Below, in pieces: positions 1 through 5,490 of a stretch of 8,327 nucleotides of DNA. The stretch spans positions 1 to 8,327 of the forward strand of contig JAUSPM010000215.1 in NCBI GenBank assembly GCA_030655675.1, read 5' to 3'. The position numbers and the translations under genes were made by a program. Within the stretch, counting starts at the first letter, position 1, and each line of letters opens with the position of its first letter. The notes under the pieces are model-generated. The model worked only from the letters and a program-made list of their open reading frames with translations, ran no database searches and had not been told where the DNA came from. Source of the DNA: Methanosarcinaceae archaeon. Its GTDB lineage: Archaea; Halobacteriota; Methanosarcinia; Methanosarcinales; Methanosarcinaceae.

Positions 1-1364
1 ACCCCATTATCTTTTGCAAACTGCTCTGCATTTTTTGTCAATCCATTCTTTGAGATTATGCAGAAATGTTCATGTCGGTTATTATTTTTCCAATCAACAT
101 GTTTTGTTTTGTTCATCAATTTTTCGATAACATCTACACCGATCTTTCTATTTTTCCATTTACATTCAACAAACATGATATCTCTTGATTCCTCATTGAA
201 TGCCACAAGGTCAATCTCATTGTCCTTGTGCCACCACTTACCAATTCTCTCAAACCTAAATGGCAGATCATCCATGATCTCATATAGGAATTCTCGCGAA
301 ACATCTTCAAAAACAAAATTTGTATGAACATCCAGTTGCGACTTTATAGTTTGGATCAAGGCATCAATATTACCATATTCGATCTGTGCTTCGTTTGGAT
401 AGATAAATTTAAACCAAAAATTGAACAAATTATCATTCAGATAATATCTAATATCGCGTACATTTTCTTTTTTTATTGTAACCGGCGTGGATTTTTTGAC
501 AATTCTTAGGTTATACAAGACATCTATGTACCTTGAAACTACAGACTTATCGAGTCCGGTTGTGTTGATTATTTCAGATGATCTCGTATTTCCAAATGCG
601 ATTGCTTTCAATATAAGGAAATAGTTCCTTGGCTCTCGTACTTCTTCCATCAATAAGAATTCAGGTTCTCTTTGCAGTACCGAACCTTTACTGAGCAGCA
701 TGTTTTCTATGTTCTTCAAAACACTATTACTGTCATTGAACATAGAAAGATAGAATGGTATTCCCCCAAGTACGGCATACGTCTCAATGCAATTCTGTAT
801 ATCGTATTTTGGAACAAACTTACATACATCTTTGAAGTGAAGTGGTTCAACCAACCACTGCCCTGTGCGCCTGCCATAGAGAGGACTCTTGTATCCGAGC
901 AGTGATTCCATCATTGAGACACTTGAACCGCACAATATTAGAGTTATTTCAGATTTTGATATTATCTCATCATATATCTTCTGGAACATTGATTCAATAT
1001 CTCTTTTAGAATCGTGGAGGTATGGAAATTCATCAATGACAATGATAATCTGTTTCTTAAACCTTTTTGAAAATTCCTTAAAAAGTTCAATATAATCGAT
1101 AAATTCTACGGTTGAAAACAATGGCTCATCCACCATTTCAGCCATCTTTGATTGAAGTTCTTTGATATTGTCATTCCATCGTTTTTTTCCGGCAAGGAAG
1201 TAGATGGATGGCATTTGTGGTTTGCTTTCCATAAACTTTGCCAATAAATGCGTCTTGCCAACCCTACGCCGACCGTAAAAAATAAGCAGTTGGGGTTTAT
1301 GTTCCAATAAACGTTCATTTAGGAAAGCGAGTTCTGCTTCGCGGTTGATAAATTGTTGCAACAT
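1..1364 (-). CDS. Archaeal AAA-type ATPase with DUF234 / PD-(D/E)xK-like C-terminal domain, 3' end cut by window edge
   Basis: Reading the minus strand from the ATG at 1364 gives 454 codons with no stop before the left edge, so the C-terminus is missing. The N-terminus (MLQQFINREAEL) is the usual opening of the archaeal ATPase family (PF01637 type). Walker A is GRRRVGKT at residues 31-38. Walker B is IIIVIDE, with D111 and E112. A CGSS sensor-like motif lies at 145-148, followed by the family's YGRRTG segment at 163-168. A winged-helix-like stretch (RSSEIINTTGLDKSVVSRY) sits around residue 270-290. The C-terminal part resembles DUF234, with a PD-(D/E)xK nuclease-like signature: E383-I-D385 and then E400-C-K402. 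These proteins are common, often multicopy and accessory in archaea, and their role is not settled. DNA binding or nuclease activity is inference. A TATA box centred 26 bp upstream suggests leaderless transcription. Family assignment is strong, function is unknown. Confidence 0.9.
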   Translation of the reverse strand, partial: MLQQFINREAELAFLNERLLEHKPQLLIFYGRRRVGKTHLLAKFMESKPQMPSIYFLAGKKRWNDNIKELQSKMAEMVDEPLFSTVEFIDYIELFKEFSKRFKKQIIIVIDEFPYLHDSKRDIESMFQKIYDEIISKSEITLILCGSSVSMMESLLGYKSPLYGRRTGQWLVEPLHFKDVCKFVPKYDIQNCIETYAVLGGIPFYLSMFNDSNSVLKNIENMLLSKGSVLQREPEFLLMEEVREPRNYFLILKAIAFGNTRSSEIINTTGLDKSVVSRYIDVLYNLRIVKKSTPVTIKKENVRDIRYYLNDNLFNFWFKFIYPNEAQIEYGNIDALIQTIKSQLDVHTNFVFEDVSREFLYEIMDDLPFRFERIGKWWHKDNEIDLVAFNEESRDIMFVECKWKNRKIGVDVIEKLMNKTKHVDWKNNNRHEHFCIISKNGLTKNAEQFAKDNG

Positions 1365-1384
1365 GATTATACTAATCGTGTTGC

Positions 1385-1396
1385 AACTATATAGTT
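1385..1396. promoter_or_regulatory. Palindromic TATA box upstream of the ATPase gene
   Basis: The 12-bp sequence AACTATATAGTT is a perfect palindrome containing a good archaeal TATA box. Its centre is 26 bp from the minus-strand ATG at 1364, the spacing expected for leaderless transcription of the ATPase gene. Because it is symmetrical it could also direct plus-strand transcription starting near 1417, at the left border of the intergenic element. Bidirectional use is inference. Confidence 0.5.
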
Positions 1397-1603
1397 TTTA
1401 TGATGGCATGCCATGAATGAATTTATTTGTTTTTGTTTAGCTGGTGGGGCGTTGTTGTGCAGGGTTTTTAATTAGTTCATGATAAAAATGATTCACCTCA
1501 CGCGCAAGAGCGCGCATTGCCCTACATACACATCGAATTTTCAATCGCCATCTGCACATTCCACAAGTTTTAATAAATGGTTTGCTAACTATTTAGTTCA
1601 TAG

Positions 1604-1624
1604 TATATATTTTATAAATATATA
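1604..1624. repeat. AT-only inverted repeat inside element copy A
   Basis: The arms TATATATTT (1604-1612) and AAATATATA (1616-1624) are perfect reverse complements around a 3-base loop. The site lies in the stretch that copy A has in excess over copy B. It could be a promoter-like AT tract or a weak cruciform; no function is assigned. Confidence 0.5.
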
Positions 1625-1627
1625 GTG

Positions 1628-1660
1628 CGAGTAAATCCGAGCATAGCGAGGATTTTCTCG
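1628..1660. repeat. Stem-loop with 11-bp arms inside element copy A
   Basis: CGAGTAAATCC (1628-1638) pairs with GGATTTTCTCG (1650-1660) with a single mismatch, leaving an 11-base loop. It is one of the strongest hairpins in the spacer and ends 16 bases before the CCGCC hairpin block. Part of its loop (GCATAGCG) also occurs in copy B at 6322-6329, but at a different relative position, so this segment may have been rearranged. Confidence 0.55.
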
Positions 1661-1815
1661 TTCAAATTTGCATAGATGGAACGTGCCGCCTGTGGGCGGT
1701 CGCAATGTTTGGTTTCAAATCGAATCATTTCATTTGCGAAGTCATTTTAAAACAGCTATACAAATACGTTTATTTTAAGCAACTGACAAGATGACACAAC
1801 CAAAAATAAAAACCA

Positions 1816-1823
1816 CTATATAC
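1816..1823 (+). promoter_or_regulatory. TATA box of the TauE/SafE permease gene
   Basis: CTATATAC is centred about 27 bp before the ATG at 1846. This spacing puts the predicted transcription start at or next to the start codon, so the mRNA would be leaderless. There is no Shine-Dalgarno sequence before the ATG (AAAAGACC), which fits. Confidence 0.55.
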
Positions 1824-1845
1824 CCAAACAGTTTCTTAAAAGACC

Positions 1846-2619
1846 ATGGATCTCACATACTGGTATCTTTTTCCTCTTGGCATCATCATATCGGCAGTGG
1901 CAATGTCGGCCGGAATTTCAGGTGCGAATTTCTGGATACCAGTCTACCTATTCATACTCAAACTTGACCCTCTTATCAGTTTCTGGCTAGCACTTTTGAC
2001 AATGGTATTCGGATTTGGAAGCGGAGTTATCAGAAATCTTTACCAGCATACAGTCAACTGGTACATTGTCAAAAAATACCTGATAGCGACAATTCCGGGA
2101 GCGATCATAGGTTCTATCCTGACATCATACATTGGAGGGAAGATACTTGTACTAATATTCGGCTTTTTTGTGTTTATTTATGGGATATATTTGCTTATCA
2201 CAGCCATTTCATCAAAGAAAGAGCCGCAAAAACACAGTCGGATATTTTGGGAATTGGGCTTTGTAGCGGGATTTCTCAAAGGATTGATCGCTACGGGACT
2301 GGGAAAAGTAATAGTGCCATGTATATGGAATCATGAAAAGATAAAGCATCCTTCTGATGTCATTGGTTCAACCGTAGTAATAATTTTCATTGTGAATATT
2401 GTAGCAGCATTGACTCGAATGAATCCTGTTTTCGTTGGAGCACTAATTGAGGATTGGTCTATGTTATTTGATATTATGATATTCGTGGTGCCCTCAGTCG
2501 TTATTGGTGGGCAGTTGGGTCCAAGAGTTATCAGGAATGTAAACGCTAAGTGGTTAAGGATATACATTTCTTTGATGCTGATTTTGGTTAGTTTTTTTAT
2601 TGTGTTTAATGTCGTTTGA
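1846..2619 (+). CDS. TauE/SafE (DUF81) family membrane permease, putative anion/sulfite exporter
   Basis: This 257-residue, very hydrophobic protein has about eight membrane segments (roughly 7-37 with a break, 44-62, 76-96, 98-121, 136-160, 172-190, 205-225, 236-256). It shows the two-fold TauE/SafE pattern. The first half has GISGANFWIPVY (23-34) and the amphipathic GSGVIRNLYQHTVNW (58-72). The second half has GLGKVIVPCIW (151-161) and GGQLGPRV (221-228). Length and topology are normal for the family. Known or suspected cargoes of relatives are sulfite, sulfoacetate, taurine-derived organosulfur compounds and other organic anions; the substrate cannot be told here. No sulfur-metabolism gene is adjacent. 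The usual glycine-rich motif after helix 1 is GISGAN here, a mild variation. The gene is monocistronic: it diverges from the ATPase and converges on the IorA-like gene. Confidence 0.88.
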   Translation: MDLTYWYLFPLGIIISAVAMSAGISGANFWIPVYLFILKLDPLISFWLALLTMVFGFGSGVIRNLYQHTVNWYIVKKYLIATIPGAIIGSILTSYIGGKILVLIFGFFVFIYGIYLLITAISSKKEPQKHSRIFWELGFVAGFLKGLIATGLGKVIVPCIWNHEKIKHPSDVIGSTVVIIFIVNIVAALTRMNPVFVGALIEDWSMLFDIMIFVVPSVVIGGQLGPRVIRNVNAKWLRIYISLMLILVSFFIVFNVV

Positions 2620-2630
2620 ACAGTTTACTT

Positions 2631-2740
2631 GGATTATAATCCTACAATATTAGCATTAGTGTAGATTACAATCCAACACAATACATGATTTATGTAGATT
2701 ACAATCCTGCACAATACACGATTTATGTTGATTGTAATCC
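2631..2740. repeat. 33-bp-period array of four palindromic GATT(N)2AATCC cores
   Basis: Cores lie at 2631-2642 (GGATTATAATCC, a perfect 12-bp palindrome), 2663-2674 and 2696-2707 (AGATTACAATCC), and 2729-2740 (TGATTGTAATCC). Core ends are spaced 32, 33 and 33 bp apart. The linkers after cores 2 and 3 are also nearly identical (ACACAATACATGATTTATG-like versus GCACAATACACGATTTATG-like). Cores 3 and 4 are perfect 10-bp inverted repeats of each other and could pair as a stem. The array fills the spacer between the convergent stops of the permease and IorA-like genes. It may be a bidirectional 3'-end structure, a protein-binding array or simply a tandem duplication. Confidence 0.75.
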
Positions 2741-2746
2741 AATACG

Positions 2747-4363
2747 TCAATACTTCCTGCACTTACCCTTAACAAAAATAACAGAAACCCCGCGCTTGCC
2801 CAATTTTTCATTTATCAATTCAAATAGAGTTCCAATCACACCCTCATCAATATCAAAACTCGTTACATCCGCAACCTCTGCTTTCACGACATCGGTAAGG
2901 TCAGGAACATCTTGTCCGCCTGTCATTGCAGCAATCTTGTTCTGTAGTACGATAACCACCACATCGAACCCGCAGTGCACAGCATTGATGAGTCCAACGA
3001 TCCCCGAATGTGCCAGACCGAAATCCCCGATGACCGCAATTCCTTTTTTCTCGAACCCACATGCAACCGCTATGGATGAACCGAGTGCAAAGCCTGTATC
3101 CACCGCTTCTAGTGGCGCAGGGGCGCTGCGTACCGAACAACCGAGGTCGCCTGCAACCAGAACGTCAAGGTCATGCAGTATATGATACAGAGGCAAGTAT
3201 GGACAATCATCGCATATCGAGCGCGCTCCCCTGCTGGCAATCGTCTGGATGTCGGTGTATTTGACCACCGTGTCGTTATTGATGTGGTCAAGTGCATATT
3301 CAATATGCTCGACATCAACCTGACCGTATGGAAGATGTCCTGTCTTTTTTCCCAACACATTATCGAGTATGCACAAATGAGATTCAATAAATGGTTCAGT
3401 TTCTTCCACGATAAGAATGCGTTTATGGGTTTTTACAAATTCACGCACGGTATTGAAAGGGATTGGATTCACCATACCAAGTTCAAGGTGTGAAACATTG
3501 GTGCGCGTATCCAGAACATTGGCAACAAGCGCGGAAGGATAACCTGATGAGATAATGCCAACATTCCACTTGCCACCACCCTTATTATCATACTCACCCT
3601 CATTTCCATCTTCACTCTCCGAACCCATTGTGAGTTTGTTCAAAAGCGTATTTTCTGCTTCTTCCACAAGTTTGGGGTAAGACTCAAGGTGTAATTTTTC
3701 GTGCTTTCCACGCATTGTGATCGCCCATATCGAACGATCAAAGACCACTTTGGTATCGTATTGATCTTTATTTACTTTCTTTACTCTATCAAGTAAACCT
3801 TCACTTATCTCCAGCCTGTGTGTGATCCTGACTATCACAGGTGCACTTACTTGCTCTGATAGTTCAAATGCTCTTACAACAGCGCTGTATGCGTCCTGCG
3901 GTGTTGATGGATCATATACCGCGACCTCAGCGATCTCGCCATACCATCTGGAATCCTGTTCATTTTGAGAAGCGGCAACTCCGGGGTCATCGCCTGCGAA
4001 TATTACCAGCCCTGCACCGATCGTGTGTGTTACAGAAGTTACCAGAGGGTCTGATAATACGTTCATGCCAACATGTTTTGTGAGTACGAGCGCACGTCTG
4101 CCCGACACCGATGCACCCAGTGCACCCTCAAGCGCGACCTTTTCATTTGTCATCCATTTTGCATCGATGGTCGCATTTGTATCCACGTCCGCACCCACGA
4201 CCGCACCCATGACTGCATCCTTGTTATTTTCCAAAAATCTGTCCATCACAGCGGTAATGGGATAACCGGCAACTGCTGTGACAAATGAGACATTGCTATC
4301 AACAGCTGCAAGATAGAGTGCTTCAAGTCCTGTTGTACTCGTTGTTGTCGGTGTCATTTGCAT
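2747..4363 (-). CDS. Indolepyruvate:ferredoxin oxidoreductase alpha (IorA)-like thiamine-diphosphate protein lacking the ferredoxin domain
   Basis: The 538-residue protein follows IorA closely. The N-terminal pyrimidine-binding-type domain has GLEALYLAAVDSN (12-24) and NEKVALEGALGASVSGRRAL (73-92). MKHVGLN-like TKHVGMN is at 95-101, and DDPGVAASQNEQDSRWYGE at 125-143. A DPSTPQDAY segment is at 151-159, a CDDCPYLPLY motif at 384-393, and the thiamine-diphosphate motif runs GD (446-447) to N475, followed by AMTGGQ (479-484). IorA enzymes oxidatively decarboxylate aryl-pyruvates to acyl-CoA with ferredoxin as acceptor, together with an IorB subunit. Here the chain stops at VKGKCRKY, where the two-cluster ferredoxin domain normally begins, and no such domain follows in the downstream DNA. 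An acidic, low-complexity insert occupies about 246-264. No iorB is in the window. Family certain; substrate and electron acceptor unknown. Confidence 0.88.
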   Translation of the reverse strand: MQMTPTTTSTTGLEALYLAAVDSNVSFVTAVAGYPITAVMDRFLENNKDAVMGAVVGADVDTNATIDAKWMTNEKVALEGALGASVSGRRALVLTKHVGMNVLSDPLVTSVTHTIGAGLVIFAGDDPGVAASQNEQDSRWYGEIAEVAVYDPSTPQDAYSAVVRAFELSEQVSAPVIVRITHRLEISEGLLDRVKKVNKDQYDTKVVFDRSIWAITMRGKHEKLHLESYPKLVEEAENTLLNKLTMGSESEDGNEGEYDNKGGGKWNVGIISSGYPSALVANVLDTRTNVSHLELGMVNPIPFNTVREFVKTHKRILIVEETEPFIESHLCILDNVLGKKTGHLPYGQVDVEHIEYALDHINNDTVVKYTDIQTIASRGARSICDDCPYLPLYHILHDLDVLVAGDLGCSVRSAPAPLEAVDTGFALGSSIAVACGFEKKGIAVIGDFGLAHSGIVGLINAVHCGFDVVVIVLQNKIAAMTGGQDVPDLTDVVKAEVADVTSFDIDEGVIGTLFELINEKLGKRGVSVIFVKGKCRKY

Positions 4364-4378
4364 AGTTATTGGACCAAA

Positions 4379-4387
4379 TTATTTAAA
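4379..4387 (-). promoter_or_regulatory. Candidate TATA box of the IorA-like gene
   Basis: On the minus strand the sequence TTTAAATAA is centred about 20-21 bp before the ATG at 4363. This is a little close for the usual 25-27 bp, so the transcript would start at or just inside the proposed start, or the second ATG (M3) is used. The box lies immediately downstream of the element C hairpin. Weak but reasonable support. Confidence 0.35.
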
Positions 4388-4397
4388 CTGTTTATTT

Positions 4398-4433
4398 ATG
4401 GGATGTGCCGCCTACGGCGGTTTTAATGTTTTT
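4398..4433. repeat. Third copy (hairpin block only) of the intergenic element
   Basis: GCCGCC TAC GGCGGT forms a stem at 4407-4421 and is framed by ATGG nine bases before and ATGTTT five bases after. The same framing and spacing surround the hairpins at 1685-1700 and 6465-6480, while the loops differ (TGTG, TGGC, TAC). That is the pattern expected if the stem itself is conserved. The site lies in the 123-bp spacer between marker 11 and the IorA-like gene. On the plus strand the stem is followed by T-rich sequence, but no plus-strand gene precedes it. The other element blocks are not recognisable here. Confidence 0.65.
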
Positions 4434-4486
4434 TGATTTAGTTAAACAAATATGGATCGATTATATGAATAAATTATATTGATCAA

Positions 4487-5401
4487 TTAATACAACAATT
4501 CTGCATTTCTATTAATAGACTCATCAGGTCGTGCAAACCAAGGGAGCGCGGCAAGAGCACCAATTACACCATTGCCGTCAAGCCAGATCTCAACCCCGTG
4601 TTCTTCTGCATATTCTATGGCAAAATCATAAGTGAGTTCGCCATTCCTGCATTTCTTGCTGTATTCGTAAATGTTGTTTGCTTCAAAATCAGAAAGAACG
4701 ACCATTCCAGTCTCATCTGAAACACTATACTTTAAGAGTGCTTCAGCAACCTCATCCAAAAGTTGCTCTTTAGCATCATTGTTCACGCAACCAAATTCAA
4801 GCACTGTGGATACACAGTTCTGTGTCTTTGCAGCGACTGGAAAAAGTTGCACAAGTGAATGTGACAAATAGATCGAATCATTACAACTAAGCTGGGTTGC
4901 GATGTTATGGGTTAGCGACCATGTCGCACCCTCTTCTTTGGTATCGGTATCATCAATACCGATCAACACACGCTCACGTCTTGGTACTGTGATCGTCCCT
5001 TTTGCTGCGCGCCCGCCACCGGATTCTGTCATCTCGGCCTGCAACACACCATTGGCTGTTGCCCTGCATTTTGTAGCACCCACTCCGCCACCTCCAAGTC
5101 CTGCGTAGGTGATCTTTACCTCATCGCCTTCCACAAGCACAGATTCGATGCCTGCGGCAGCAACGGAAGCCTCAAGTTTAAGCTCGGATGTTCCGACTTT
5201 CACAAGATAACGAAGCATATCCCCAACTGCTCTTGTCTGAAGGACAAGTGGTGCATGAGAATAATGGTATCTCGACCATGCAGCACCGCTATAGCAATTC
5301 GTGTGTTCTATTATCTCTGCATATTCGTTCCTGGAATCACAAACAGCGTATATTCCTTTGTACGGTATCGTGTAAGGGTCATTAAGTGTAACTTCTCTCA
5401 T
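4487..5401 (-). CDS. Methanogenesis marker protein 11
   Basis: The 304-residue protein matches the methanogenesis marker 11 family (TIGR03280 type). The N-terminal segment IPYKGIYAVCDSRNEYAEII (12-31) and SGAAWSRYHYSHAPLV (38-53) is typical. A glycine-rich GLGGGGVGAT follows at 101-110, then GIDDTDTKEEGATW (148-161) and, near the end, LDGNGVIGALAALPW (274-288). GIDDTD and G-x-GVIGALAA are shared with TiaS, the archaeal tRNA-Ile2 agmatidine synthetase, which implies a related nucleotide-binding fold. The family is nearly restricted to mcr-containing archaea; its biochemical role has not, to my knowledge, been defined. Length is normal. The ATG at 5401 is preceded by AGGA at a reasonable distance and by a TATA box 27 bp upstream. 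The gene lies 89 bp from radC and 123 bp from the IorA-like gene, so it is probably transcribed from its own promoter. Confidence 0.92.
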   Translation of the reverse strand: MREVTLNDPYTIPYKGIYAVCDSRNEYAEIIEHTNCYSGAAWSRYHYSHAPLVLQTRAVGDMLRYLVKVGTSELKLEASVAAAGIESVLVEGDEVKITYAGLGGGGVGATKCRATANGVLQAEMTESGGGRAAKGTITVPRRERVLIGIDDTDTKEEGATWSLTHNIATQLSCNDSIYLSHSLVQLFPVAAKTQNCVSTVLEFGCVNNDAKEQLLDEVAEALLKYSVSDETGMVVLSDFEANNIYEYSKKCRNGELTYDFAIEYAEEHGVEIWLDGNGVIGALAALPWFARPDESINRNAELLY

Positions 5402-5423
5402 CTGTTCCTATTCTATATGCAAC

Positions 5424-5433
5424 CGTTTAAATG
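5424..5433 (-). promoter_or_regulatory. TATA box of the marker 11 gene
   Basis: On the minus strand CATTTAAACG contains TTTAAA centred 27 bp before the ATG at 5401, a spacing that predicts a start at or very near the start codon. An AGGA tract also lies 7-10 bases before the ATG, so a leadered transcript from a more distal start would also be translatable. Confidence 0.5.
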
Positions 5434-5450
5434 TTTTGTTAAGCGGCTAT

Positions 5451-5490
5451 ATTTTGCATAATTTTGCATAATTTTACACAATTTTGCATA
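5451..5490. repeat. Four tandem 10-bp repeats upstream of the marker 11 promoter
   Basis: ATTTTGCATA occurs at 5451-5460, 5461-5470 and 5481-5490, and a variant ATTTTACACA at 5471-5480. The period of ten is about one helical turn, so all copies face the same side of the DNA. The array starts right after the radC stop and ends about 17 bp upstream of the marker 11 TATA box. An inverted half-site (TATGCAA on the plus strand, 5416-5422) lies between TATA box and start codon. This arrangement suits a cooperative regulator of marker 11; that role is inference. Confidence 0.7.

Larger units (their letters stand above)
1432..1767. repeat. Intergenic element copy A, candidate structured non-coding RNA or small mobile remnant
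   Basis: This spacer shares colinear blocks with 6245-6549. (1) TTTGTTTAGCTGGT is identical at 1432-1445 and 6245-6258. (2) A GC-rich mini-hairpin (CGCGC AAGA GCGCG, 1501-1514) sits where copy B has CCGTGC ATA GCGCGG. (3) 1518-1559 matches 6349-6390 without gaps, 36 of 42 bases. (4) 1676-1767 matches 6456-6549 with one 2-base gap; it includes a CCGCC/GGCGG hairpin at 1686-1699 and ends with identical CTATACAAATAC. Between blocks 3 and 4, copy A has about 50 extra AT-rich bases. The 47-codon open frame from 1479 is not preserved in copy B, so the element is probably non-coding. It may be a non-coding RNA, a regulatory region or a decayed small transposable element. I see no clear terminal inverted repeats. 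Confidence 0.7.

Noticed and set aside
1106..1318. A 70-codon minus-strand frame overlapping the ATPase gene.
   Set aside because: It is the out-of-frame reading of the Walker A region of the ATPase.
1479..1624. A 47-codon open frame (starting MIKMIHLTRKSAHC) inside element copy A.
   Set aside because: The aligned copy B hits a stop after four codons, and substitutions between the copies fall at all codon positions. There is no promoter or ribosome-binding site suited to it.
1365..1845. tRNA or other standard RNA genes in the long spacers (also looked for at 6181-6575).
   Set aside because: No acceptor-stem pairing with a TTC-type T-loop or anticodon arm was found in the hairpins of either spacer.
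2631..2740. The 33-bp periodic array could be taken for a short CRISPR array.
   Set aside because: The linkers are nearly identical rather than unique, and the repeated core is only 10-12 bp.
2685..3185. A 166-codon plus-strand open frame opposite the 3' half of the IorA-like gene.
   Set aside because: It is antisense to a strongly conserved protein, its sequence is rich in S, T and P as expected of an antisense shadow, and its start lies in the tandem repeats.
4398..4433. The CCGCC/GGCGG hairpin followed by T-rich sequence as a plus-strand terminator.
   Set aside because: Both flanking genes are on the minus strand, so no plus-strand transcript is known to reach it, and the same hairpin recurs in other contexts. 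It was kept as a repeat instead.
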